Positions 9,185-19,222 of a stretch of DNA of 64,000 nt are shown here, one piece after another; the stretch's first letter is position 1; each line of letters starts with the position of its first letter. Below the pieces are notes generated by a model that saw nothing but the letters and a program-made list of their open reading frames with translations, did not search any database and had not been told where the DNA came from. A program made the translations under genes and the position numbers. This DNA comes from Hyphomicrobiales bacterium (GTDB lineage: Bacteria > Pseudomonadota > Alphaproteobacteria > Rhizobiales > Aestuariivirgaceae), in contig JANYHN010000062.1 of assembly GCA_025359045.1 (NCBI GenBank), forward strand, positions 141,991 through 205,990, read 5' to 3'.

Positions 9185-10054
9185 ATGGCGCAAGTGTTAT
9201 CTCATAATATAAACCAAAGAGCAGAAACGCTTTCGCAAAAGCTTCCGCCATTACTGGTGAAGGCCGAACGCGTGGCGGCAACAGTGATGCTGGGTGTACA
9301 TGGCCGCAAACGTGCTGGCCCAGGCGAAAATTTTTGGGCTTACCGCCATTACAGTTTTGGAGACTCAACCCAGCGCATTGACTGGCATAAAAGCTCAAAG
9401 TCTGACCAGGTTTTCATACGTGAAAATGAATGGGAAGCAGCCAACACTTTATGGCTGTGGTCCAACATTGGCCCACGCATGGATTTCAAATCGCACCTCG
9501 CCACTGAAACCAAAAGAGAGAGAGCGCAGATATTGCAATTGGCTTTGGCCAGTTTGGCGGTCCGCACGCATGAGCGCATCGGCGCAATCGGAAGTGACCG
9601 CCGCGCCGGATCAGGCCAAATGGCCCTGCGCCAATTGGCTGAACATTGTGCAAAACCAAACGACAACCCTTTGCCTGTGCCTCGCGCCATGCAACGCCAA
9701 TCAGCCGCTGTTTTGATTTCCGATTTCCTCGATGAGCCAGAAGCAATCAAACGCGCCATTGCACCATTGGCAGAATCTGGTGTGCGCGGACACTTATTGC
9801 AAATTACCGATCCAGCAGAAGAAACCCTTCCCTATGATGGCCGCACGGAATTTTTAGGTTTCGATTCCGCCCAAAGATTTCTCGCCAATAAGACCCAAAA
9901 TCTGCGCGAAATATATATTGAAGCATTTGCTACCCAGCGCGAAGCCGTGCGACAGATTGCAAACCGCCTCGGCTGGTCGTTTACTGTTCATCGCACCGAC
10001 GAACAGCCAAGCAAATGTTTACAAACTCTGCATCTGAGGATCAGTGATCGATGA
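9185..10054 (+). CDS. DUF58 domain protein
   Basis: A 289-residue protein with the DUF58 core, including RKRAGPGENFWAYRHYSFGD and RIDWHKSSKSDQVFIRENE, a degenerate von Willebrand A-like fold. DUF58 proteins accompany MoxR ATPases and are presumed to be their substrates or adaptors at the membrane. Its stop overlaps the start of the next gene (ATGATGA arrangement), so the two are translationally coupled. Confidence 0.92.
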   Translation: MAQVLSHNINQRAETLSQKLPPLLVKAERVAATVMLGVHGRKRAGPGENFWAYRHYSFGDSTQRIDWHKSSKSDQVFIRENEWEAANTLWLWSNIGPRMDFKSHLATETKRERAQILQLALASLAVRTHERIGAIGSDRRAGSGQMALRQLAEHCAKPNDNPLPVPRAMQRQSAAVLISDFLDEPEAIKRAIAPLAESGVRGHLLQITDPAEETLPYDGRTEFLGFDSAQRFLANKTQNLREIYIEAFATQREAVRQIANRLGWSFTVHRTDEQPSKCLQTLHLRISDR

Positions 10055-12807
10055 TGCAATTTTTCCAAGCCCTCAGTTTCGAAACGCCAATGGCACTATG
10101 GGGGCTGCTGGCGCTGCCCATCATTTGGTGGCTGCTGCGCTTTAACCCACCACGCCCACAATCCATCAAATTTCCGCCTTTGCGCATTTTGCTAGGCCTC
10201 AAACAACAGGAAGAAACACCAGACAAAACGCCGTGGTGGCTTTTGCTTTTGAGGTTAGCCCTAGCCGCAACGATAATCCTTGCAGTAGCCCACCCCAAAA
10301 ATAGCGAAAAAAGTATTATCGCCCAAGGCTCCGGCCCTTTATTGTTGATTGTCGATGATGGCTGGGCCGCAGCCAAAAATTGGCCCAAGCGCGTAGAGGC
10401 GATGCAAACTGTTTTATCGGAGGCTCAGAACGCCGATCGTGTCGTCACACTTGCGACGACGACGCCAACAGTCCGTCCAACCAGTCTGACGGAGGTCACC
10501 GCCAGTGATGCATTAAATGCCTTGCGTGCTCTTCAGCCTCAAGCCCTTTCAACAGATCGCATAGCGTTGTTGCAGAGGTTAAGCGAAGAAAATTCAAATC
10601 CCAGCCAAGTGATTTGGCTAACGGACGGTCTTGATTCTGATTCAGCGGAAAGTTTTGCAACTGGCCTCGTACAAAAATTTGGCAACACTGTCTCAGCACT
10701 GCAATTGCCGGAAGAAACAACTATCGCCTTAGGTCGCCCGACAATTGATGGCGGTGATATTAAGATCACTGTCTTTCAAGGCTCAAACTCAAACACGAAA
10801 ACGATGGCTCAAGGTATCGCAGGTAATGGTCGTGTTTTAGCCGAAGCAGCTGTCGATTTTGCAGGAAGCAATACTGGCACTGCAAAGCTTGTTCTGCCCG
10901 TTGAACTCCGCAACGAGATCCAATCCATTACGATCAATGGACAAAACCATGCGGGTGCAAAACAGTTGCTGGATGATCGATGGCGAAGAAAATCAATCGC
11001 CATCCAATCTGGCACAGCCCTAGAATCCGCCCAACCCCTGCTCTCACCTTTGCATTATGTGACGCGTGCATTGGAACCCTATGGCGAAATCCAAGAACCG
11101 ACAAATGTTGATGAATTGAAAGCCGCGTTAGATGCAGGCCTCTCGATGTTGGTGATGGCTGACATCGGCAACATCGGCCAACCAAATCATGACGCGATTC
11201 TGTCTTGGATTGAAAAAGGTGGTGTATTACTGCGATTTGCTGGCCCACATTTGGCCGCGACCAATGATGATTTACTTCCCGTAAAGCTGCGCGAAGGTGA
11301 TCGCAATTTAGGAAGTGCGTTGAGCTGGGAAACCCCACAGGCCATACAATCTTTTGCCGACAAAAGCCCGTTTGCAGGATTGGTACTAGACCCCAAAGTC
11401 AAAATTTCTCGCCAAATTTTGGCCGAGCCTGATGCGGACTTACCCGATAAAACTTGGGCGAGTTTAGGTGACGGCACACCGCTGGTGACAGCCACGCGCA
11501 AGGGCAAAGGGTTCATCATTTTGTTCCACGTTACTGCCAATGCCGACTGGTCAAATTTGCCGTTGTCGGGAACTTTTGTAGACATGCTGCAACGCATTAC
11601 AGATATTGCCCCCGCTGCTGGCAGTAACACCGCATCGACCACATCAAACGACCAAGTCAATGCTTTTTCCCTGAGGCTTTTACTGAATGGTGCGGGCGAT
11701 CTTATAACCCCAACCGCCAACATCGACTCTATACAAGCCAAAGACTTTGACAACGCCAGAGCATCTGCAAAAGTCCCACCCGGAATTTATGCGCTCAGCA
11801 ATAGAGAGCGCGCCATCAATTTAGATTTGAAACAAACCGATCTTACGCCCATTACAGACTTAGGAACTGGCGTGATATTGCAAAACATTGTTCCTCCTAA
11901 AAACACTAGCTTCGCAGCAAACCTTTTTATTTTAGCAGCGTTGCTATTTCTCGCGGACACCTTGGCAGCTCTGCTCCTAGGTGGCGGGTTAAAAATGATC
12001 AATCGCCGCTCCGCCATCGCTGCTTTGTTTCTCGTCATGACAAGTGGCGTATTATTGTTCTCACCCGAGTCCGGTCGCGCCGATGATCAATCTGACGTGA
12101 AAGCCACAACAGAAACGCATTTGGCCTTCGTCAAGACAGGAGATTCCGAAATAGACCAAACAAGCGAGCAAGGTTTAAAGGGACTTGGTCTGATAATGGC
12201 AGACCGAACCTCCGCTGCATTAGGCGCTCCCGTTGGAGTCAACGTGGAAACCGACGAGCTTGTTTTCTACCCAGTTCTTTACTGGCCGGTAAGCGAAGTT
12301 GCTCAACCTCCTAATGAAAAGGGGCTGGCCCGCATTGATGCCTATATGAAAAATGGCGGCACAATTGTTTTTGATACACGTGACGCCGGAACAGATTTTG
12401 GCAGCGGCAGCGCCAATGGCGATGCCTTAAAGCGCATCCTCGCCAAGCTTGATGTTCCAGAACTGGAACCAGTGCCTGAGGGGCACGCACTCACAAAATC
12501 TTTCTATCTTTTGAAGGATTGGCCAGGTCGATATGAAGGTGGTGCACTATGGGTCGAAGCCAGAAACGGTGAAAATCCCGCAAAATCAGATGGCGTGTCA
12601 GGTATCATTATTGGATCTAACGACTATGCCGCGGCATGGGCTTTAGACGAAAATGCCGTGCCACTTAATGCAATCGTAGGCGGCACCGACCGTCAGCGCG
12701 AATATGCCTTCCGAGTCGGTGTAAACATCGTGATGTACGCGCTCACCGGAAACTACAAAACCGACCAGGTGCATGTGCCGGCACTTCTCGAAAGACTAGG
12801 ACAATGA
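10051..12807 (+). CDS. BatA-like N-terminal / DUF4159 domain membrane protein
   Basis: The 918-residue protein begins with the paired transmembrane region of the aerotolerance (BatA/BatB) group: a first helix near residues 12-28 followed by an RFNPP segment, and a second near 62-84. A large VWA-like periplasmic region follows, then a helix near 628-650, and from about residue 690 a DUF4159 domain (LVFYPVLYWPVSE, GGTIVFDTRDAG, GRYEGGALWVEA). Family role is unknown beyond its link with MoxR/DUF58 in cell-envelope or stress functions. It overlaps the downstream gene by four bases. Confidence 0.88.
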   Translation: MMQFFQALSFETPMALWGLLALPIIWWLLRFNPPRPQSIKFPPLRILLGLKQQEETPDKTPWWLLLLRLALAATIILAVAHPKNSEKSIIAQGSGPLLLIVDDGWAAAKNWPKRVEAMQTVLSEAQNADRVVTLATTTPTVRPTSLTEVTASDALNALRALQPQALSTDRIALLQRLSEENSNPSQVIWLTDGLDSDSAESFATGLVQKFGNTVSALQLPEETTIALGRPTIDGGDIKITVFQGSNSNTKTMAQGIAGNGRVLAEAAVDFAGSNTGTAKLVLPVELRNEIQSITINGQNHAGAKQLLDDRWRRKSIAIQSGTALESAQPLLSPLHYVTRALEPYGEIQEPTNVDELKAALDAGLSMLVMADIGNIGQPNHDAILSWIEKGGVLLRFAGPHLAATNDDLLPVKLREGDRNLGSALSWETPQAIQSFADKSPFAGLVLDPKVKISRQILAEPDADLPDKTWASLGDGTPLVTATRKGKGFIILFHVTANADWSNLPLSGTFVDMLQRITDIAPAAGSNTASTTSNDQVNAFSLRLLLNGAGDLITPTANIDSIQAKDFDNARASAKVPPGIYALSNRERAINLDLKQTDLTPITDLGTGVILQNIVPPKNTSFAANLFILAALLFLADTLAALLLGGGLKMINRRSAIAALFLVMTSGVLLFSPESGRADDQSDVKATTETHLAFVKTGDSEIDQTSEQGLKGLGLIMADRTSAALGAPVGVNVETDELVFYPVLYWPVSEVAQPPNEKGLARIDAYMKNGGTIVFDTRDAGTDFGSGSANGDALKRILAKLDVPELEPVPEGHALTKSFYLLKDWPGRYEGGALWVEARNGENPAKSDGVSGIIIGSNDYAAAWALDENAVPLNAIVGGTDRQREYAFRVGVNIVMYALTGNYKTDQVHVPALLERLGQ

Positions 12808-14858
12808 ACTTGCAAATTGAATATGCGCCATTTGTGAGCTGGCCAGTTCTCGCAATCTTTGCAGCGCTTTGTCTGACCGCTATCTTGTTCATGATTCTAC
12901 ACAAAAGGCGAGGTACAGTTTTACGTGCTGTTACAACGGGATTGCTACTGGCTTGCCTTGCAAACCCCACCATCAGACAAGACGAGCGCGAACAATTGAC
13001 CGATATTGCTGTCGCAATTGTGGATCAAAGCCAAAGCCAGAATATCGGCCAACGCACCGCTCAAACACAAATGGCATTGACCGCATTGAAATCGCGATTA
13101 GCGGTACTTGGAAATACTGAATTGCGCATCGCCAATGTGACTTCAGGCATTGAAGCTGGTAGCGACGGAACCAGACTGATGACGGCTCTCAGCAAAACCT
13201 TGGCAGACATTCCCAAAGATCGTTTTGCGGGAGCCTTTCTCTTAACTGATGGCCAAGTTCACGATGTGCCTCAAACTTTGACAGGATTAACCGGACCAAT
13301 TCACAGTTTAATCTCCGGCAGCAAAACGGAGAGCGACCGCCGCATCGTCCTCGATAAAAGCCCGCGTTTTGGCATCGTGGGTCAGGAACAAACAATCCAA
13401 TTTCATGTAGAAGAGTCAAACGGTGATAAATCGCCTCTTGCTGTGATGCTACAAATCCCCGGTAGTGAATCAACCAGTGTCGAAGTCACACCGGGCGTGG
13501 TCAGTGATTTTCCTTTGAAAATTTCACATGCAGGTCAAAACTTTTTGGAACTTTCGGTTGCTATCCGCGAAGGCGAACTATCCAAAGAAAACAATCGCGC
13601 CGTTGCAGCCATCGAAGGCATCCGAGACCGCTTACGTGTGTTGCTCGTATCTGGCCAGCCCCATGCGGGCGAACGCACATGGCGAGACCTTCTCAAGGCT
13701 GATGCTTCGGTGGATTTGGTTCATTTCACAATTTTACGCCCCCCAGAAAAGCAAGATGGTACACCAACAAAAGAATTATCGCTCATCGCATTTCCCACGC
13801 GTGAACTCTTCATCGATAAACTCGACCAATTCGATCTGGTGATTTTTGATCGCTATCACCGCCAAGCTATTTTGCCCGATGCTTATATGTCCAACATCGC
13901 CGAATATGTGAAAAAGGGTGGCGCTGTACTCGTGGCTTCTGGACCAGATTTTGCCGAAAACGATGGAATATATGCAACTCCTTTATCCGATATTTTGAGC
14001 GCCGCCCCTACTGGCCAAGTGACTGAAACACCATTCAAGCCGGCCCTGACTGATTTGGGCAAGCGGCATCCTGTCACGCGGGGGCTTCCAGGCGCTGGCG
14101 AAGGCAAACCCACTTGGGGCCGCTGGTTTCGCCTGATCGATACACTCCCTGCTGCTGAAGCTGAAACATTAATGTCAGGACCTGACGATAAACCACTGCT
14201 GGTACTCGCCCATCAAGGAGAGGGGCGCGTTGCGCAATTGCTGTCTGATCATGGCTGGTTGTGGGCGCGAGGTTTTGAAGGGGGGGGACCCCAAACCGAG
14301 CTACTCCGCCGCATGGCCCATTGGTTGATGAAGGAACCGGATTTGGAGGAGGAAAAACTATCGGCCAAACAATCTGGAGATAAGCTCATAATCACTCGTC
14401 AAACTCTTGCAGATAAAGCAGACGCGGTGACGATAACAACACCATCTGGTAAATCGCAAAAGGTCGAACTGCGAGCCGATGGCGCAGGCCGTTTTACAAC
14501 CTCGGTACTTGTCACTGAAGCTGGCCTGCATACATTGAATGATGGAAAGCTTTTGGCAGCAACAGCCGTCGGCGCAGGCGATGCCAAGGAAGCCGCCGAC
14601 ATTCGCGCAACGACTGAAAAGCTTCAACCAGTCGCGACGGCAACGGGCGGTGGCATGGCATGGATTGAAGATGGTTTGCCCAGCATTGGCAAATCTTCAG
14701 CAGGTCAATTGATGACGGGCTCTGGTTGGATGAATATCCGCGCCAATAACCAATTCAGAGTAACGGCCATTCATCAGATTTCGCTATTTTCGACGCTGCT
14801 CAGCTTGCTATTATTGCTTGTTGCAGCCTCAGCCATGTGGTTTCGCGAGGGCCGCTAG
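12804..14858 (+). CDS. membrane protein with glutamine amidotransferase-like domain, MoxR operon
   Basis: A 684-residue protein with two transmembrane helices near the N terminus (about 12-30 and 37-55), a long extracytoplasmic part, and a final helix at about 655-677. The central segment (VLLVSGQPHAGERTW to VLVASGPDFAEN) looks like a class I glutamine amidotransferase-like/ThuA-type fold without an evident catalytic Cys, as is usual in these MoxR-cluster proteins. It completes the MoxR - DUF58 - DUF4159 operon and converges on the GNAT gene with a 30-base tail-to-tail overlap. Confidence 0.8.
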   Translation: MNLQIEYAPFVSWPVLAIFAALCLTAILFMILHKRRGTVLRAVTTGLLLACLANPTIRQDEREQLTDIAVAIVDQSQSQNIGQRTAQTQMALTALKSRLAVLGNTELRIANVTSGIEAGSDGTRLMTALSKTLADIPKDRFAGAFLLTDGQVHDVPQTLTGLTGPIHSLISGSKTESDRRIVLDKSPRFGIVGQEQTIQFHVEESNGDKSPLAVMLQIPGSESTSVEVTPGVVSDFPLKISHAGQNFLELSVAIREGELSKENNRAVAAIEGIRDRLRVLLVSGQPHAGERTWRDLLKADASVDLVHFTILRPPEKQDGTPTKELSLIAFPTRELFIDKLDQFDLVIFDRYHRQAILPDAYMSNIAEYVKKGGAVLVASGPDFAENDGIYATPLSDILSAAPTGQVTETPFKPALTDLGKRHPVTRGLPGAGEGKPTWGRWFRLIDTLPAAEAETLMSGPDDKPLLVLAHQGEGRVAQLLSDHGWLWARGFEGGGPQTELLRRMAHWLMKEPDLEEEKLSAKQSGDKLIITRQTLADKADAVTITTPSGKSQKVELRADGAGRFTTSVLVTEAGLHTLNDGKLLAATAVGAGDAKEAADIRATTEKLQPVATATGGGMAWIEDGLPSIGKSSAGQLMTGSGWMNIRANNQFRVTAIHQISLFSTLLSLLLLLVAASAMWFREGR

Positions 14859-15386
14859 CAGAGCATTAGAACGCGGCGCGGAAAGCACCAAGCCGTTAGC
14901 TGTTGCTAATGCATGGGCAACAAGTTCAAGATATAACAACCGCTTTGGATCATAGGGCCCGGGCAAATCCAACTGGCCTCCTGGAACTTGGTGAAAACCA
15001 ACCCGAGCATAGTAGGGTAGATCGCCGACCAGCAGTACCAGACTGTGCCCCAGCTCCAGCGCTTTACTTAAGCTCACTTGCATCAGCTTTAAACCGATGC
15101 CCAAATTCTGCCGTAACGGATGAACCGCAAGAGGTCCAAGCAGCAAAGCCGGTTTTGTGGCATGGCCGATAGTGATCGGCCAATAGCTAATGCACCCAGC
15201 AATCCCCACCTCACGATCGCGGATCACCAACGAAAGCCCTGCCGCTGCACAATTACCCTCGCGCAGCCGATAAGAAGTCTTGGTACGCCGGGAAAGTCCA
15301 AATGCGTTATCAAGAATGTTTTCAATTTCAGGGATATCCGCATCAGTTTGCGGCACGGGGACAAGTTCAAAGCTCATAGTTTTCAC
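14829..15386 (-). CDS. GNAT-family N-acetyltransferase
   Basis: A 185-residue protein with the GNAT acetyl-CoA site: LLGPLAVHPLRQNLGIGLKL contains the V-x-P-x-x-R/Q-x-x-G-x-G/A loop (motif A). The C-terminal part has YYARVGF, the usual motif B region. The arrangement resembles YhbS-like N-acetyltransferases. The substrate cannot be told. Its 3' end overlaps the 3' end of the plus-strand membrane gene by 30 bases. Confidence 0.85.
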   Translation of the reverse strand: MKTMSFELVPVPQTDADIPEIENILDNAFGLSRRTKTSYRLREGNCAAAGLSLVIRDREVGIAGCISYWPITIGHATKPALLLGPLAVHPLRQNLGIGLKLMQVSLSKALELGHSLVLLVGDLPYYARVGFHQVPGGQLDLPGPYDPKRLLYLELVAHALATANGLVLSAPRSNALLAALAKPHG

Positions 15387-15526
15387 ACTTTAGGGTAGAG
15401 GAAATAAGCCCCATGCCGAAATAGCATAAAGCGCTCAACAAGTGCTGGAGCGTCGTCGCAGAAGAGTGTGAAAGCAGGTAGACATAATTTCGCGATACAT
15501 CTTGAATTCCAAAACGTCAAGCGGTC

Positions 15527-15994
15527 TCACCAGAGTTCTGAGACAGGCTCACCCTTTATGATTTCATCCAGCCGCCGCCGCGATCCATCATTCATATCAT
15601 CGGGCAGCTGATCGGGCGGAAAAAACCTCGCCTCTAAAATTTCATAGCCAGGCACCCAGGCCTCGCGCCGAAACTGCCTTAGTATGTAAAGACACACAAA
15701 ATCACCTGGGAATTTTACTTCGTTGGAAAAAATACCATGTAGCTGCAATGGCCCCTCCGCTATAATCCCCGCTTCCTCATGGATTTCACGGATGGCAGAA
15801 GGAATAAGCAATTCACCTTTCTCAACGCCACCCCCAGGTAAAATCCAACCAGGTGAATAAGATTGCTTTACCAGCATGACAGCACCTGAAGGATCAAAAA
15901 TCGCTACCCTAACGCCAAGTGTTTTTCCGCGCGAAAGGCGCAGAAACGTTTGCAAGCCAAACCGCTTAAGTATCTGATAAAAAATTGGGTGCAT
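15527..15994 (-). CDS. NUDIX hydrolase
   Basis: A 155-residue NUDIX protein with box GGGVEKGELLIPSAIREIHE followed by EAGI. The N terminus (YQILKRFGLQTFLRLSRGKT) resembles small alphaproteobacterial NUDIX proteins of unknown substrate. It is divergent from the ceramide synthase-like gene, with 84 bases between their starts. Whether it contributes to sphingolipid metabolism, for example by hydrolysing a nucleotide-lipid or acyl-CoA, is open. Confidence 0.85.
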   Translation of the reverse strand: MHPIFYQILKRFGLQTFLRLSRGKTLGVRVAIFDPSGAVMLVKQSYSPGWILPGGGVEKGELLIPSAIREIHEEAGIIAEGPLQLHGIFSNEVKFPGDFVCLYILRQFRREAWVPGYEILEARFFPPDQLPDDMNDGSRRRLDEIIKGEPVSELW

Positions 15995-16078
15995 TATAAA
16001 TAAGCCTTGCTTGTGCCCGCCTCTTAACCGCTATAATTGAAGCTCGATCAGGCGGCAACAATGAAGAGGTTATCCAGA

Positions 16079-17221
16079 ATGAGCGCAAACACAATCACTG
16101 TGCGCCCCGTAATTAACAAAGCAGACAAGATGACGTTTCTCAAAGTTCCGTTCGAAATTTATGGAAACGACAAAAACTGGATTGCACCGCTTTTTTTAGA
16201 GCGCCTAGAGCACCTCGACCCCAAGAAGAATCCATATTTTGAACATGCCGATGCGCAACTTTTTATTGCCGAAAAAAATGGCAAGCCTGTAGGTCGCATT
16301 TCTGCACAAATCGATCGCCTGCACCTTGAGCGCTATAACGATAACTGCGGACAATTTGGTTTTCTAGAATCAGTTAATGATTCTCACGTCTTTAACGCCT
16401 TGTTCAATACCGCTGAAGATTGGTTACGTGCAAAAGGTATGAAACAGGTCCGTGGACCTTTTAGTTTCTCAATCAATGACGAGTCAGGTTTGCTGATTGA
16501 CGGATTTGATACACCACCTAACAGCTTCATGGGCCATGCCCTGCCCTATTATCAAACACAGACCGAAGCGGCAGGTTTCAAAAAAGCGAAAGATTTGCAC
16601 GCCTACATTCGCGATATGCAAACACCTTTGCCTGCAGTTCTTGAACGGATCTACAAACGCGGGCTAGCAACCGGCAATGTTACGATCCGCTGCATGAACA
16701 AATCTGATATCCAAAACGAGATTAAAATCGTCATCGATATTTTCAATGATGCGTGGAGCAATAATTGGGGTTACGTGCCTTTCACCGAAAAAGAACTTGC
16801 CATGCTAGCAAAGAACCTGAAGATGTTGGTGGCCAAAGAGGCTGTCCAAATCGCTTTCTATAAAGGCGAACCAGCCGCCTTCATCATCAGCATGCCGAAC
16901 TTGAATGAATGGTTTTCGGGGCTGAATGGCAGACTTTTACCCATTGGCCTACCTCGCATGATTGGCAAGCTCATTACCAAAAAATCAAAATCCATTCGCG
17001 TACCGTTAATGGGTGTGCGCCAACACTTGCAAGATGGAACGTTAGGCTCGGTGTTGTCGATCGGTGTAATTAAAACCGTCTATGAATTCCACAAGGCACG
17101 CGGCGTTGAAGAGGTCGAAATGTCCTGGATTTTAGAAGACAATACCCGTATGCGTCACATCCTTGAAGCCTCCGGTTCTCGCATCTATAAAACCTACCGC
17201 GTCTATGAAAAAAGCCTTTAA
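16079..17221 (+). CDS. bcerS: bacterial ceramide synthase-like N-acyltransferase (GNAT fold)
   Basis: The protein (380 residues from the ATG at 16079, which has AAGAGG nine bases upstream; frames open at 16037 and 16061 too) is a large GNAT-superfamily protein. Recognisable stretches are FLKVPFEIYGNDKNWIAPLF, KPVGRISAQID, and RGPFSFSINDESGLL. This is the sequence type of alphaproteobacterial proteins shown in Caulobacter crescentus to N-acylate a sphingoid base (bCerS). The identity here rests on that resemblance plus location: serine palmitoyltransferase, carrier protein, CerR-like reductase and acyl-ACP synthetase genes lie 2-7 kb away. The metallophosphoesterase gene starts five bases after its stop, so the three plus-strand genes form an operon. 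Confidence 0.72.
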   Translation: MSANTITVRPVINKADKMTFLKVPFEIYGNDKNWIAPLFLERLEHLDPKKNPYFEHADAQLFIAEKNGKPVGRISAQIDRLHLERYNDNCGQFGFLESVNDSHVFNALFNTAEDWLRAKGMKQVRGPFSFSINDESGLLIDGFDTPPNSFMGHALPYYQTQTEAAGFKKAKDLHAYIRDMQTPLPAVLERIYKRGLATGNVTIRCMNKSDIQNEIKIVIDIFNDAWSNNWGYVPFTEKELAMLAKNLKMLVAKEAVQIAFYKGEPAAFIISMPNLNEWFSGLNGRLLPIGLPRMIGKLITKKSKSIRVPLMGVRQHLQDGTLGSVLSIGVIKTVYEFHKARGVEEVEMSWILEDNTRMRHILEASGSRIYKTYRVYEKSL

Positions 17222-17226
17222 GCGCA

Positions 17227-18129
17227 ATGGGGTTTTCTCTAGCTCATTTCTCCGATGTTCATTTAGGCCCATTGCCGAATGGTTCGGTATTTGCCAATTT
17301 TTCCCCAAAGCGGGTGATTGGCGCAATATCATGGGGACTAAACCGACGTGAAATTCATCGACCTGAAATTGCTGCAGCCTTAATTGAAGACTTAAAAAAT
17401 GCTAAACCAGATCATATCGCTTTCACGGGCGATCTGGTCAATATTGCAGCACGTGCTGAATTTCGCAGAGGCTTGGAGTGGTTGGGCAATATCGGCCCAT
17501 CCGATTGGCTCTCCTTTGTGCCTGGTAATCATGATGCATATGTTGCCGTGCCTTGGGCAAAGAGCTTGGGTCTTTTTGAAAGCTTCATGACCAGTGACTT
17601 GCGCCAGGAAGAGCAGTTTCCTTTCGTGCGCATCCGCCGCAACGTAGCTTTGATTGGAGTCAATGGCGCAATTCCGCAAAGCTTCACTCATGCTGGGGGC
17701 AATGTGGGCCAACCCCAGCGCCAACGCTTGCGTGAAAAATTAAAAACATTGCGCGAACGTGGTTTCTACCGAGCTGTGATGATCCATCACCCACCTGCTC
17801 CAGGTCTGGCTCATTCTTGGCGTTCATTGACAGATGCGGCCGAACTCAAAGTCATCTTAGAACAAGAAGGCGCAGAACTTGTTATTCACGGTCACAATCA
17901 TACCCGTACCTTGAATTGGTTGGCATCCTCACATGGTGCGGTGCCCATCATCGGCGTTCCATCTGCTTCAATGATCGACGGCGGGTTACATGAAGCGGCA
18001 TCCTGGAACAATTATGAAATTGATCGTGCCAAAGGCAAATGGCAAACGCTTGTTTCCATCAGGCAGTGGCAAGGCGAACAAAAATCGTTTAAGACTATTA
18101 TGGAGTTTGAACTGGCGAAGACTTCATGA
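17227..18129 (+). CDS. calcineurin-like metallophosphoesterase
   Basis: A 300-residue metallophosphoesterase with all five motifs of the family: DVH (residues 10-12), GDL near 69, GNHD at 100-103, a later IHHPP, and GHNH near 224. The dinuclear metal site is therefore intact. Relatives include UDP-diacylglucosamine hydrolases (LpxH), cyclic nucleotide phosphodiesterases and lipid phosphatases. Position between a ceramide synthase-like gene and an LptF/G-like permease suggests a phosphorylated lipid substrate, but that is inference. Confidence 0.85.
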   Translation: MGFSLAHFSDVHLGPLPNGSVFANFSPKRVIGAISWGLNRREIHRPEIAAALIEDLKNAKPDHIAFTGDLVNIAARAEFRRGLEWLGNIGPSDWLSFVPGNHDAYVAVPWAKSLGLFESFMTSDLRQEEQFPFVRIRRNVALIGVNGAIPQSFTHAGGNVGQPQRQRLREKLKTLRERGFYRAVMIHHPPAPGLAHSWRSLTDAAELKVILEQEGAELVIHGHNHTRTLNWLASSHGAVPIIGVPSASMIDGGLHEAASWNNYEIDRAKGKWQTLVSIRQWQGEQKSFKTIMEFELAKTS

Positions 18130-18148
18130 CATTTGGCAGCGTTTCTAA

Positions 18149-19222
18149 ATGATGAGCATCATTGCAGGCTTTCTGTCGCGCATGATCTTGCTCCGTTTCT
18201 TTGTTCTGTTGTTGAGCATCACACTCTTTGTGCTCACGCTCGAAATTGTCGGGTTGCTGAATAGCATTTTGGCTATTGACCCAAGCCCTGTAATGGCAGT
18301 CGGCGAATATGCCCTGGCCCGTAGTGCCGGAATTGTTTCAACTTTCCTGCCATTTTGTTTGTTACTGGCTCTATTACTAGCCATAACCGAACTTTCTTAC
18401 CGCAATGAAATGATTGCTATCTGGTCAGCCGGAATTTCGCCTTCAAGACTTATCGTTATGCTATTGCCAGTTGCCCTTGTTGTGGGTGCGATCCAGTTTC
18501 TCATTTCAGATAAAGCAGTGCCTGCCGCTGCACCCTATCTCCACGACTGGGGCATTGGCGATTACGCCGCCAAAAGGACTCATGTAAATCCCGGAGATCC
18601 CATCTGGATCAGATCTGGCCCAGATGTCATTCAAGCAAAAACCATAAATACCGATCTCACCCTGATGAAAGATGTTATCATCTTTCGCAGGCAGTCCGAT
18701 GGGCTATTGCTCCAACAGCTCTATGTTGAAGAAGCGAGACTGGCCGGAAATATTTGGCAGTTAAAAAACATCAACGTTTTTGATCGCGGCGGTCGCGTAC
18801 CCTACCACCTGAACGAAATGAACTATGCTGGTGCTTTGCGCGTACTTTCAGGCGCGCCGACTGATGACCCACAAGAAATGTCGATAGCCCAAATTAATGA
18901 TTACATCGCCCATGATGGCTATGGTCAGCGTCCGACCTATGTTTACCAAACTTGGTGGCACAAACGAATTTCACCATTTATTGTAGCTTTGATCATGATA
19001 TCTCTTTGTGTGCCACTAGCGACAAGATTCAGGCGCGGTGGCGGGTTGGGGCCATTACTCGGGATTGGTATTGGCATGGGATTTTTGTTTTTCGTCAGCG
19101 ATGGTGTTTCAGCGTCGATAGGCGAAATAGGCCTCGTAGCACCTTGGCTTGCGGCATGGACGCCAATCATAGTGTTTGGTGCAATCGCAGCAGGTTTAGT
19201 AGCACGGACAGAATTAGCTTAG
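18149..19222 (+). CDS. LptF/LptG-family permease in the sphingolipid locus
   Basis: A 357-residue inner-membrane protein with the LptF/LptG (YjgP/YjgQ) layout: three transmembrane helices near the N terminus (about 12-35, 50-80, 95-120), a periplasmic beta-rich domain (residues about 125-255), and three C-terminal helices (about 270-355). LptFG permeases extract lipopolysaccharide from the inner membrane for the Lpt bridge. A lone copy sitting at the end of a ceramide operon, with no lptA/B/C beside it, suggests a dedicated role in moving a sphingolipid instead. It ends four bases inside the convergent serine palmitoyltransferase gene. Confidence 0.85.
   Translation: MMSIIAGFLSRMILLRFFVLLLSITLFVLTLEIVGLLNSILAIDPSPVMAVGEYALARSAGIVSTFLPFCLLLALLLAITELSYRNEMIAIWSAGISPSRLIVMLLPVALVVGAIQFLISDKAVPAAAPYLHDWGIGDYAAKRTHVNPGDPIWIRSGPDVIQAKTINTDLTLMKDVIIFRRQSDGLLLQQLYVEEARLAGNIWQLKNINVFDRGGRVPYHLNEMNYAGALRVLSGAPTDDPQEMSIAQINDYIAHDGYGQRPTYVYQTWWHKRISPFIVALIMISLCVPLATRFRRGGGLGPLLGIGIGMGFLFFVSDGVSASIGEIGLVAPWLAAWTPIIVFGAIAAGLVARTELA

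Noticed and set aside
15387..15526. Possible small gene between the GNAT and NUDIX genes
   Set aside because: The 140 bases contain no frame with a start, ribosome site and sensible composition.
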